Shown: positions 33,238-41,133 of the stretch, one piece after another
Layout of the letters: each line of letters begins with the position of its first letter
Numbering within the stretch: position 1 is the first letter of the stretch
Source of the DNA: an uncultured Cytophagaceae bacterium
GTDB lineage: Bacteria; Bacteroidota; Bacteroidia; Cytophagales; Spirosomataceae
DNA length: 41,623 bases
Reading direction: 5' to 3'
Assembly: GCA_903898715.1 (NCBI GenBank)
Contig: CAIUGL010000068.1
Span: forward strand, 1 to 41,623
The notes under the pieces: model-generated
What the model was told of the DNA's origin: nothing
Seen by the model: only the letters and a program-made list of their open reading frames with translations
The model's database searches: none
Made by a program: the position numbers and the translations under genes

Positions 33238-33971
33238 TCAATCGGAGAATAATCATTGACTCTGATATAGCCTATTTGGCCATCTTGTAGACAGGTCACC
33301 CAAACATCTTTGGTGTGCCAAAAATTGATTCGATTTCCTTTTTTTAAGATTTTTTTCACTGGCGCTGCCGAAGAGGCGAATTCACGTAAATATGCTTTTT
33401 CGCTCGTGATAATCCCGTAATGAAAAAATCCTGGGAAGTTGGTGTAAACGAGCACAAAGGAAAAATAGGCCAACAAATAGGCAATTTGTACCTTTCTAAG
33501 TCGGCGACGGCGACGCAATTTCATGAGAAGGATGATCACGCCATACAAGCCAAGTAATACGAGCAAGCCCGTAATGTAAGGGAATAAGGCAAAATAAATC
33601 CATTCTATTTGGTCGATAAATGTGACCTCATAACCTGATAAGTTGTGCTTCGCTCCTATTGTTTCCAATCGTTTGGCAATGGCTGATGAATTTTCTTTGG
33701 CATTTATACTGGAAAGAAAGTATAATTCACTGACCCAATCATTTTTGGCTTTGGATATAAAAGCCAGTTTAAGTTTGATGTTTTCGGATTCTGCTTGTGC
33801 CTTGGGTAGATTTAAACGGTATATTTTTTCCGCTTCCAATAGTCGGTTTGCCTGAAACAACGAATCAGCTGTCTTTATTTGCTTTCTATCTATTTGGCTG
33901 TAAGCGCTTTGACAGAAGGCCAACAAAAAAATAGAAAAAAATATAATTTTATTTAGAAGCCTTGCTTGCAT
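33234..33971 (-). CDS. Membrane protein with signal peptide, TPR-like region and SH3-like C-terminus (BatE-like)
   Basis: A 245-aa protein from the ATG at 33971. It has a signal peptide (ending near FCQSAYSQ), then a periplasmic helical segment with a TPR-like pair (ADSLFQANRLLEAEKIYRLN). Two membrane helices follow (~125-147 and ~160-178) separated by the very basic LRRRRRLRKV. The C-terminal bacterial-SH3-like domain contains VKKILKKGNRINFWHTKDVW. This layout resembles BatE-type proteins of Bacteroidota, but no bat operon is present, so the assignment is tentative. An in-frame TTG at 34031 would put 20 unrelated residues before the signal peptide. Confidence 0.68.
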   Translation of the reverse strand: MQARLLNKIIFFSIFLLAFCQSAYSQIDRKQIKTADSLFQANRLLEAEKIYRLNLPKAQAESENIKLKLAFISKAKNDWVSELYFLSSINAKENSSAIAKRLETIGAKHNLSGYEVTFIDQIEWIYFALFPYITGLLVLLGLYGVIILLMKLRRRRRLRKVQIAYLLAYFSFVLVYTNFPGFFHYGIITSEKAYLREFASSAAPVKKILKKGNRINFWHTKDVWVTCLQDGQIGYIRVNDYSPID

Positions 33972-33996
33972 AATTCGAAAAACCGTCTTAGTTTTG
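33966..33996 (+). promoter_or_regulatory. Candidate promoter of the tRNA-Lys transcript
   Basis: TTG (33966-33968), 20 nt, TAGTTTTG (33989-33996), a full -7 consensus. Transcription from about 34003 would place a roughly 104-nt leader before tRNA-Lys. Confidence 0.5.
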
Positions 33997-34004
33997 CACC
34001 GCAA

Positions 34005-34104
34005 TAAGGCAATAAAATGCCTTAAATGCAAATGAGAGTCGGTCAGTGACCGAATTTCCTTTCGGTTCCAGAGTGAACCATTTTATATAACAAGCGTAAG
34101 CTTG
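34005..34104 (+). ncRNA. Hairpin-rich leader of tRNA-Lys with alternative pairings
   Basis: Stems seen: TAAGGCA/TGCCTTA (34005-34011 with 34018-34024); TCGGTCA/TGACCGA (34039-34045 with 34047-34053); CCGAA/TTCGG (34050-34054 with 34061-34065); GGTTC/GAACC (34064-34068 with 34075-34079); CAAGC-GTAA-GCTTG (34091-34104). The second, third and fourth share bases and exclude each other in pairs. The last lies 2 nt before the tRNA 5' end. I recognise no known RNA family. Confidence 0.35.
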
Positions 34105-34106
34105 AT

Positions 34107-34179
34107 GATTCCGTAGCTCAGTTGGTAGAGCAATACACTTTTAATGTATGGGTCCTGGGTTCGAATCCCAGCGGGATCA
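34107..34179 (+). tRNA. tRNA-Lys (UUU)
   Basis: A 73-nt cloverleaf: acceptor GATTCCG with CGGGATC (one wobble pair), D-stem GCTC/GAGC, anticodon stem ATACA/TGTAT with loop CTTTTAA (anticodon TTT), T-arm CTGGG-TTCGAAT-CCCAG. The discriminator is A. CCA is not encoded. Confidence 0.95.
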
Positions 34180-34193
34180 CTTCTAAATTTAAA

Positions 34194-34229
34194 AACACTG
34201 TCTAATTCAATTTAGACAGTGTTTTTTTT
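34194..34229 (+). terminator. Terminator after tRNA-Lys
   Basis: A 12-bp perfect stem (34194-34205 with 34212-34223) with a 6-nt loop, running into a T-run to 34229. The remaining sequence up to 34319 shows nothing recognisable. Confidence 0.9.
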
Positions 34230-34319
34230 GTGCGCTACTCAATTGTACGTTTATTTGGTACTTAGCGATAGCAACTTACTCCTACCCTTGCTAATCTTAA
34301 GATTTGTTTGTGCAGTAAA

Positions 34320-34613
34320 TTATCTAAAAAGGGCTTTATCTGCATAAAAAGTGCCAAAAGGTATGAGTGATGCTATAAATGCCCCAAGTGTTTTGGATAT
34401 GTTCCATCGATGTATAAATGAAACTTGAAGCAGTAAAACAACGTAAAGTATAAATAGGATTCCATGGGCTAAGCCCACGATATAATTTGGCTGCGGCATC
34501 GCATATTGGTATTTTAAAATCATCGTAATTCCCAAAAGTAAATACGAACAACCTTCCATAAATGCGACAATGCGTAGTCTGCCTAGTGCCGTTTTCAATA
34601 AATATTTAACCAT
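34320..34613 (-). CDS. DUF3817 small membrane protein
   Basis: A 97-aa integral membrane protein from the ATG at 34613; a GTG at 34643 would add ten residues. It has three hydrophobic segments (about residues 14-30, 42-63, 71-90). The DUF3817 pattern is visible: RLRIVAFMEGCSYLLLGITM with the conserved EG in the first helix, and NYIVGLAHGILFILYVVLLL with the conserved GxAHG in the second. Function unknown for the family. It follows the Alr4036-like flavoprotein gene on the same strand with a ~34-bp gap and may share its transcript. Confidence 0.83.
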   Translation of the reverse strand: MVKYLLKTALGRLRIVAFMEGCSYLLLGITMILKYQYAMPQPNYIVGLAHGILFILYVVLLLQVSFIHRWNISKTLGAFIASLIPFGTFYADKALFR

Positions 34614-34647
34614 TGGATAAAGTATAGGTAACGTGTGAAACACTAAT

Positions 34648-35244
34648 TTAAGGAATCATCCACTGATTACGGCCTTGAACATAATCAAAATATGCTCTTC
34701 GATGCCCCGCATGGTTCAACCACAACCAATCGATGGATTGAACCTGTATGGTTACAATTCCAAAATTTTGAAGGCCAACTTCACTATCCTCCTGACTGAA
34801 ATTTTCCTGCTCAATTTGTTCAGGTAAGCCACTGGTAGGTAAATCAGAAAAACTAGAAGGACTAAATGCTGTCAAATAACATCTCCTACTTGATAATGAT
34901 GTCTTTTCCCAAGCCTCCTGCGTGATTTGATCCTTATGATGCAATGCAGCTATTCCTTTGATTCGTAATTGAATTCTTTCGGATGCATCATAAAACAGCG
35001 CACTTATGGATGGATTGACAATCAATTCATCCCACTTCATGCTTCTTATATCGGTGTGAAAATGCAACGTTTTTTCTACTGGATTTGCTCCTCGTAAAAC
35101 AACTGTTCGCATATTCACTTCCTCCTTATGTTGAGTAGCTATACATGGTGTATGAAAAGGACTTCTACTTTTAGTAGCTCCATTCACTAGCCTAGTCCAA
35201 CTGTCCTTTTCTAAAACACTTAAATTATAATTGATATTTTCCAT
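34648..35244 (-). CDS. Pyridoxamine 5'-phosphate oxidase-like FMN-binding protein (Alr4036 type)
   Basis: A 198-aa protein with the split-barrel flavin fold of the PNPOx superfamily. The block HKEEVNMRTVVLRGANPVEK with LHFHTDIRSMKWDELIVNPS corresponds to the FMN phosphate-binding region, followed by SALFYDASERIQLRIKGIAA. The C-terminal part ends with WLWLNHAGHRRAYFDYV, typical of the Alr4036/pyridox_oxase_2 subgroup. True PNPOx proteins end in a conserved R-P motif that is not seen, so pyridoxine oxidation is not supported. It probably binds FMN or a related cofactor; the substrate is unknown. No signal peptide. Confidence 0.82.
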   Translation of the reverse strand: MENINYNLSVLEKDSWTRLVNGATKSRSPFHTPCIATQHKEEVNMRTVVLRGANPVEKTLHFHTDIRSMKWDELIVNPSISALFYDASERIQLRIKGIAALHHKDQITQEAWEKTSLSSRRCYLTAFSPSSFSDLPTSGLPEQIEQENFSQEDSEVGLQNFGIVTIQVQSIDWLWLNHAGHRRAYFDYVQGRNQWMIP

Positions 35245-35358
35245 ATTTTAGAACTCGATCAAAACGATGTCATATGTCTAGGCTCTCAAAGTGTCAAAGT
35301 TCATGATTTTTTTGATTATTCATGAAAAAACCCTTTTTTTTGACAATTCATTTATCAT

Positions 35359-36873
35359 ATGGTCAACGCTAGAAACTTTTTATTCTTAATTCTTCTACTT
35401 TCATCTTGTTCAAAAGAAGAAATTACTCCAGTTGTCACTACACCTCCCCCAGCCCAAGCCGAAGTAAAATTTGTGCTCAAAGTAGAAGCTAGCGCCGGAG
35501 GAAAGGTAGATATTTCAGACGGTACCTATGTGAAAGGAACTGAGGTAACCATCCGAGCGACGCCCAATAATTTTTTCAATTTCTCTGGATGGAGTAATGG
35601 AAAGAGTGATAATCCATTGAAGGTTATCATGGATAAAGACCTTTCGCTAAAGGCCGAATTTGTCAAGCAAGATTTGAACCTAACATTTAGCTATTCGGAA
35701 TTTAGTGAGCCCCAACTTCCCCCTTCTCCAGAAGGCTTGGGTTATGTCAAAATCAATAATGTTCCGCATTTGATTATTCCATTTGCCGACTTGAAAACTA
35801 CGAAGGTTGATTTTTTGCGCATCTTTCAGTTTGATGAAAAGGCTAAAAAGTTAATTGACAAAACGAAATCAACGTTCAATGCGGTTAGTGAAGTAGGCTA
35901 TCCTAAAAGTCCATTGATTATGGAAGACTTTAATAAGGATGGATTTACAGATATCTTTTTGGTGGATCATGGCCAAGAAAATAATATGATTAATGGTCGA
36001 TGGGAAGGTGGTTATTTGATTATGTATTATGGTACAGCCACTGGATTTGTAAAGCAAAACTTTCCTGGAATTACAGATAAAAAACTATTTTACCATCATG
36101 CTGACGTTGGCGATTATGATAATGATGGTGATCTAGATATCATCTCCCAACGCTGGTCATCCGCCTCAGAGCGCGTTCCGGCAGATAATACAGTTTCCAT
36201 ATTAAAAAATAATCAAGGCAAATTTGAGATAATCACTTTGGATAAGCCTTTGGATAGCGTGGGCAGTGTTTTATTCACAAATTTGGATGATGACCCCTTT
36301 TTAGAAGTTATGTGTGCTACGTACCGGAATGACCAAGGATCTCTGTGGGCTTGGGATCCGATGGCAAATACAACAAGTATCATCAATAACAAAATGGGGC
36401 CTTATGAAATTCATGACCTTGTTCAAATTTCAAATGCCAAAGGAAAAAGAATATTGATTTTCCCTGAAGATTACCAAGGAAAGAAAACACCTATTTTATC
36501 CACAACTGATAATGGGAAAACGATAACTACTTCAACTGACATGTTCGACTTTCAAGGACGCGACGTCATTGTTAAAGATTTCAATGGAGATGGTTTGGTC
36601 GATGTATTTACCTATTACGGTAATGATGGTGAATGGAATGCTAATTCGTATGGTCCATTAACCAAGTCCATTTACTTAAATACGGGAAATAATACATTTG
36701 CAAATCCACAGGAAGTGAAAGATATTTTCAATAAAGATTTCACCAATTTTATCGGTAAATTATTTTTCCCATTAGAAGCTACTCCAGAAGGATATAAGTT
36801 CTTGCGTTTTGAAGAATTTTGGCCTTCTCCATTCCCTAAAAACGCTGAAATTGTCATCTTAAAAATGAAGTAG
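35359..36873 (+). CDS. Lipoprotein with InlB-type repeat and FG-GAP/VCBS repeats
   Basis: A 504-aa surface or periplasmic lipoprotein. The signal peptide has the lipobox LLSSC (Cys17). Residues ~38-102 form one divergent InlB B-repeat-like module (EASAGGKVDISDGTYVKGTE, then FFNFSGWSNG). From ~110 on there are beta-propeller FG-GAP units with calcium-binding loops: DFNKDGFTDIF (~190), DYDNDGDLDI (~253), DFNGDGLVDVF (~407). Family knowledge: such propellers bind polysaccharides or proteins at the cell surface. No catalytic site is seen. It is an isolated gene with no SusC/D neighbours and no clear promoter match. Confidence 0.85.
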   Translation: MVNARNFLFLILLLSSCSKEEITPVVTTPPPAQAEVKFVLKVEASAGGKVDISDGTYVKGTEVTIRATPNNFFNFSGWSNGKSDNPLKVIMDKDLSLKAEFVKQDLNLTFSYSEFSEPQLPPSPEGLGYVKINNVPHLIIPFADLKTTKVDFLRIFQFDEKAKKLIDKTKSTFNAVSEVGYPKSPLIMEDFNKDGFTDIFLVDHGQENNMINGRWEGGYLIMYYGTATGFVKQNFPGITDKKLFYHHADVGDYDNDGDLDIISQRWSSASERVPADNTVSILKNNQGKFEIITLDKPLDSVGSVLFTNLDDDPFLEVMCATYRNDQGSLWAWDPMANTTSIINNKMGPYEIHDLVQISNAKGKRILIFPEDYQGKKTPILSTTDNGKTITTSTDMFDFQGRDVIVKDFNGDGLVDVFTYYGNDGEWNANSYGPLTKSIYLNTGNNTFANPQEVKDIFNKDFTNFIGKLFFPLEATPEGYKFLRFEEFWPSPFPKNAEIVILKMK

Positions 36874-36903
36874 GTTGGTTGAATACCTAATGCATTAATT
36901 CAT

Positions 36904-38976
36904 TTATTCCGGATGATAAACTTTTTCGGCCGACTTCAACACCTCTGCTTTATCCAAGGTCATTCGTTTGGTTTGTTGAGCTTGATATAATTCACGTTGA
37001 TCCGCGAAGTGTTTTGACTCTGGACGCGAGCTAGCGCCAAACGTGTTAACTGTCTCAATGAGCGGTAAACCACCATCTTTGGGGAATTTCACAAAGCCAA
37101 TATAGGCATCCCCACTAATCATTTTACGCTTTGTCTCACCAAAGGGTTCTGTCATTACCGCTGCCAATACATCCGGCATACCCGCCTGAGGCCAATCCTC
37201 ATTTCCGCGTTTTAATCGTTGGTATTCACCTAAGGTTACATCAAGCCGACCGTAATGCTTCAGTAAGAAATCATGTACATATTGACATAGCTGCACCGCT
37301 TCTGTCTCAGATAATGGGTCTTTAGATCCATTTGAGCGTATTTTGGAGGCATGGTAATAGGCAATATTGTAATACAGGGCGCCTACGCTCTCGATGTTTG
37401 TAACATGATTCCATTGATTGAGCCCATTGATTATGGTAGCTAAGGCTGGATATTTTGTGGCATCCAAGCTGAAAATCGCGGAGGCATCCCAACCATACGG
37501 ATATAAAATCTTCGCAGGCAGTTGGTGATCAAATTTAATCCGCTTCAAATCTTCCCACGTAATCTTATCCAATCCGTCGATGAGATCTTTTGCCCGTTGG
37601 CTCCGATTATTATGATAGGTCTCATACCCATCGTATTTGTCGTATTTGGCAGGATTTAAATTCTCGGCTGTACTTGTTGCCAGGAAAGGCGAATGATTTG
37701 TATTGAACAAATACCCACTCGCTGGATTTGTATACTGAGGTAATTCATCTAGAGGTTTGAATGTTTGCCAAAGCGTTGCGCGGGTATTTCCGGGCAGCGT
37801 GGAGGCCCAATTGTATTTTGGGTCCGCATTGCGATACGGCATCTTGCCATTTGAGATATAAAAGATGTTATCTGACTTATCTGCATACATGATGTTAAAC
37901 ATGGGCAAATGATTCTGATTCAACGCAGCTTTAAATTCAGCGAAATTTGTTGACCGATTCATCGCATACCATTGTTGCAATGCCCCCGCATCCATCAAGG
38001 AAGGTAGTCGGATGGAGAAATATGCCCCTTTTGGCGTTTTTACGGTAGGTCCATAGATCGATTTATATGCCATTTTGCCCACGGAGAATGGAATACCTTT
38101 GATGTTTAATTTGACTTTTCTTTTTTCTAAGTTTAGCCATTCGCCATCTACTTTGTATTGTCCTGGATGATCTTTGTCGGTTTCCAACTGATACACATCG
38201 ATTTTATCCTGAAAATTTACCGTATGTGCCCAAGCTAAATTTGGCGTAACTCCGTGAAAGATTAACGGTCCACCGGGAAATAAGCCTCCTAAAATATTCC
38301 AACCTTCTTCGCTTTGCACATGGGCCTCATAGAATGCAGTAGCGCCTTCAATGGGCTGATGCGCGTTGATGACGAGCATAGTCTCCCCTGACGAAGATTT
38401 ATTACTTTTTATCGCAAAGGCATTACTACCCTCGCCCGTAAATCCTTTTAAGTGCGGAATGGATCCATCGAGAATCTTGGGAAGTGTTTTATCCACGCCG
38501 CAGAAAATGGCTACGGAGAACATGGTGGTCGCAATGTAATCCTCCAAGGCAATGGGAAACACGTGTTTGTTTAATACTTCGGATGGGTGTGCTTTGGCAT
38601 AAGCGGTAAGTCCTTGTAGATAGCCTTGTACCAATTGAAGGAATGCGGGATCCATCGCTTTGATTTGTTGGTCCACCACCTCACGCGTATTCAACAACCC
38701 AAAAACAAAATCAACTGGCGCCCCTTTCTTTCCCAAATAGGTACTCAGCTTCCCTTTACCCGTCAAAATGAGTGTTTGGATGGTTTTGAAGTCATCTTCC
38801 GCGTGTGCCCAAGCTAAGCCATACGCCACCTCTGGATCTGTAGGTGCGAAAATATGAGGTACGCCATAGCTGTCGCGCGCAATGGTGATTTGGTTGGTAC
38901 GGATGGTGGGAACTTCTGCTTGTGCTTGAGTAATTGAACCCAATAGGCATAATATAATCAGGAGAGATTTTTTCAT
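36904..38976 (-). CDS. Penicillin-acylase-family Ntn hydrolase
   Basis: A 690-aa secreted hydrolase of the penicillin amidase (S45) family. The signal peptide ends near residue 20. The alpha-chain region (~21-183) includes ITIARDSYGVPHIFA and AYGLAWAHAEDDF. Autocleavage would expose S184 in GEGSNAFAIK as N-terminal nucleophile of the beta chain. The beta chain has NAHQPIEGATAFYEAHVQ and LAWAHTVNFQDKIDVY, with later N-containing oxyanion-region motifs (FNTNHSPF). Substrates in the family are penicillins, acyl-homoserine lactones or other N-acyl compounds; which one cannot be deduced. Its ATG overlaps the stop of the DUF4197 gene (ATGA), so the two are co-translated. Confidence 0.92.
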   Translation of the reverse strand: MKKSLLIILCLLGSITQAQAEVPTIRTNQITIARDSYGVPHIFAPTDPEVAYGLAWAHAEDDFKTIQTLILTGKGKLSTYLGKKGAPVDFVFGLLNTREVVDQQIKAMDPAFLQLVQGYLQGLTAYAKAHPSEVLNKHVFPIALEDYIATTMFSVAIFCGVDKTLPKILDGSIPHLKGFTGEGSNAFAIKSNKSSSGETMLVINAHQPIEGATAFYEAHVQSEEGWNILGGLFPGGPLIFHGVTPNLAWAHTVNFQDKIDVYQLETDKDHPGQYKVDGEWLNLEKRKVKLNIKGIPFSVGKMAYKSIYGPTVKTPKGAYFSIRLPSLMDAGALQQWYAMNRSTNFAEFKAALNQNHLPMFNIMYADKSDNIFYISNGKMPYRNADPKYNWASTLPGNTRATLWQTFKPLDELPQYTNPASGYLFNTNHSPFLATSTAENLNPAKYDKYDGYETYHNNRSQRAKDLIDGLDKITWEDLKRIKFDHQLPAKILYPYGWDASAIFSLDATKYPALATIINGLNQWNHVTNIESVGALYYNIAYYHASKIRSNGSKDPLSETEAVQLCQYVHDFLLKHYGRLDVTLGEYQRLKRGNEDWPQAGMPDVLAAVMTEPFGETKRKMISGDAYIGFVKFPKDGGLPLIETVNTFGASSRPESKHFADQRELYQAQQTKRMTLDKAEVLKSAEKVYHPE

Positions 38977-39689
38977 GGTTTATCAAAAAGGCGTTTAAGT
39001 AGCGCGGATGTTCTGGCTACCGGGTTTGTCCGTATTTCTTTTTCTTGCATCGCAATTTCGTCAAAGATCCCTTGCAGGGCTTTTTCTGTGACATAGTCGG
39101 CCAAATTCGGATTCATTCTTTTATTGCTAAATGGAATCGCTTGGTAGGCTTTGTTAAGTTGATCCCAGTATTTGGTGGCCTGAACGGTCGCCAAAGATGC
39201 TTGAATGGTAGGTTTAAATTGTTCGGTCAGTTGTTGCTGCGTCTTGCTGCGTAAGTAATCAGTTGCTGCGCGCTCATTTCCACGTAAGATAGCAAGTCCA
39301 TCCGTGACAGTCATTTCTTTGATGGCTTGCAGTAAAATGGGAGCTGCCGTTTTGCAGGCGTCTTCTGCTGCACGATTTAGGCTAAGAATGAACGCGTCGG
39401 CGAGTTGGTTTAATCCCATACTTCTCAGCGTACTTTCTATCTTTTGTGCCTCAGGTGGCATGGCGATTTTACGAGCGGCGTTTTTGAAAAAGCCATCATA
39501 CTTGGCTAAATCAGCGCATCCTTTTTCTGCCCCAAGGGTTAATGCTTCTTTTAATCCTGCCGATATATCAGCGGGATTGAGTTGTTGGGTGTCAACTAGT
39601 TTATTCGCTTTCTTAAGAAGGTTCGAAATATTTTGTGCTTGAAGCTGCGATCCGCAGAGTAAAAGGAGTAGAATTCGAAGTGTGGTCAT
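38973..39689 (-). CDS. DUF4197 secreted protein
   Basis: A 238-aa protein with signal peptide (core LRILLLLLCGSQLQAQ) and mostly helical mature part. It matches the DUF4197 pattern: ISAGLKEALTLGAEKGCADL, then MPPEAQKIESTLRSMGLNQL, and NPNLADYVTEKALQGIFDEI near the C-terminus. The family is widespread in Bacteroidota and Proteobacteria and has no established function. It overlaps the downstream acylase gene by four bases, so its product is made together with a periplasmic acylase. A helper or substrate role is possible but is only inference. It is divergent from the M28 peptidase. Confidence 0.87.
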   Translation of the reverse strand: MTTLRILLLLLCGSQLQAQNISNLLKKANKLVDTQQLNPADISAGLKEALTLGAEKGCADLAKYDGFFKNAARKIAMPPEAQKIESTLRSMGLNQLADAFILSLNRAAEDACKTAAPILLQAIKEMTVTDGLAILRGNERAATDYLRSKTQQQLTEQFKPTIQASLATVQATKYWDQLNKAYQAIPFSNKRMNPNLADYVTEKALQGIFDEIAMQEKEIRTNPVARTSALLKRLFDKP

Positions 39690-39755
39690 GGGTTTAAAAT
39701 TACGTAATTTTATTTTTATCAGTATATTTAAGTTCCAACTAACCTTATAGTCTAT

Positions 39756-41129
39756 ATGAAAGTAACACTTACTTTATTCTTAGCTCTTTTTATCCCTATT
39801 TTCTCGTTTGCGCAGGCCGACAGTCTTTTCATAAAAAGGATGTCGGATGACATTATGCGTAACGGAAAAGCGTATGAGTTGTTATATGAATTGACGAAAA
39901 AAATTGGTGGGCGGTTGGCCGGATCACCTCAGCAGCAACAAGCGATCACCTGGGGAAAGCGGAATATGGAATTGTTAGGACCGGATAAGGTATTTCTTCA
40001 AGCCTGTAAATCACCTAATTGGAAGCGTGGAGGTGCTGATTTTGCCGCGATCGTCGGCGTTCATGGTGAGGCACGTGTTCAACCTTTGGCTGCATTAGCG
40101 CTTGGAAATTCGATGGGATCGAATGGCATGATTGAGGCAGAGGTGGTGGCAGTGGCTAGTTTTGATGAATTAGAGAAGCGGAGGTCTGAGGTAAAAGGTA
40201 AGATTGTTTATTACCATAGTGTTTTTGATGAAACTAAAATTCAGACGTTCAGAGCTTATGGTGAAAGCGGTGCTTTTCGTCGGTCAGGAGCATCTCGAGC
40301 CGCCAAATATGGTGCTTTAGGAATCATGATTCATTCGTTAAGTACGGCGCCAGATAATGCGCCACATACAGGATCCATGTCGTATGAAAAGGACTTACCG
40401 ATGATCCCAGCGGTGGCTTTGGGGCCAAATGATGCTAAAATGCTGTATGCCTTGGCGCAAAAAGGTTCGGTGAAAGTTCAAATGCAAACGTATGGTCAAT
40501 TCTTGCCCGATGTAGATGATCAAAACGTTGTAGCTGAAATTAAGGGATCGGAATTTCCGAATGAGTATATCACGCTGGGCGGGCATTTGGACTCTTGGGA
40601 TGTCAATGAAGGCGCCCATGATGATGGAGCAGGTGTCGTGCATACGATGGAAGTTTTACGTGTCTTGAAAGCATTAAACTACAAGCCAAAGCGCACGATT
40701 CGATTTGTGCTCTTCGCGAATGAGGAGAATGGTGTGCGTGGAGGCAATGAATATGCGAATCAGGCTAAGTTGAAAAATGAAAATCACATCTTCGCGTTGG
40801 AGAGTGATGCAGGTGGATTTACACCGCGTTCGATTGGAATTACGGCCTCAGGGGCAGCATTCAAGAAATTCCAAGCATGGTCAAGTTTGTTGAAGCCGTA
40901 TGGAGCAGAAGTAACGTTAGGTGGAGGCGGAACGGATATTGGGCCTTTGGCGCGTGTCAATCCCTCGACAATTATTGCGGGTTTAGTGCCTGATAGTCAG
41001 CGTTATTTTGATTTACATCATGCGAAAACGGATGTATTTGAAAATGTAAATAAGCGTGAATTGCTTTTGGGAGCAGTAAATATGGCTGCCATTGTGTATT
41101 TAATAGATCAATACGGTGTTAATCCTTAA
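39756..41129 (+). CDS. M28-family zinc aminopeptidase
   Basis: A 457-aa secreted metallopeptidase. The signal peptide ends at about residue 20 (IFSFAQA). A protease-associated-like insert lies at ~120-250. The catalytic M28 domain carries the two-zinc ligand set in order: LGGHLDSWDV (H277), AHDDGAG (D289/D290), NEENGVRGG (E323/E324), ALESDAGGF, and the final DLHHAKTD. Family knowledge: these enzymes remove N-terminal residues or act as glutamate carboxypeptidase-like/Q-type peptidases. G/T-rich codon use resembles gyrA. It is followed after 4 nt by a ThuA-domain gene, so the two form an operon. Confidence 0.92.
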   Translation: MKVTLTLFLALFIPIFSFAQADSLFIKRMSDDIMRNGKAYELLYELTKKIGGRLAGSPQQQQAITWGKRNMELLGPDKVFLQACKSPNWKRGGADFAAIVGVHGEARVQPLAALALGNSMGSNGMIEAEVVAVASFDELEKRRSEVKGKIVYYHSVFDETKIQTFRAYGESGAFRRSGASRAAKYGALGIMIHSLSTAPDNAPHTGSMSYEKDLPMIPAVALGPNDAKMLYALAQKGSVKVQMQTYGQFLPDVDDQNVVAEIKGSEFPNEYITLGGHLDSWDVNEGAHDDGAGVVHTMEVLRVLKALNYKPKRTIRFVLFANEENGVRGGNEYANQAKLKNENHIFALESDAGGFTPRSIGITASGAAFKKFQAWSSLLKPYGAEVTLGGGGTDIGPLARVNPSTIIAGLVPDSQRYFDLHHAKTDVFENVNKRELLLGAVNMAAIVYLIDQYGVNP

Positions 41130-41133
41130 TCGA

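Noticed and set aside
33972-34031. 20-residue extension of the BatE-like protein
   Set aside because: It starts with TTG and would precede a complete signal peptide.
36904-38976. Beta-lactam resistance gene
   Set aside because: Penicillin-acylase family membership does not show activity on beta-lactams; the context is chromosomal and not resistance-related.
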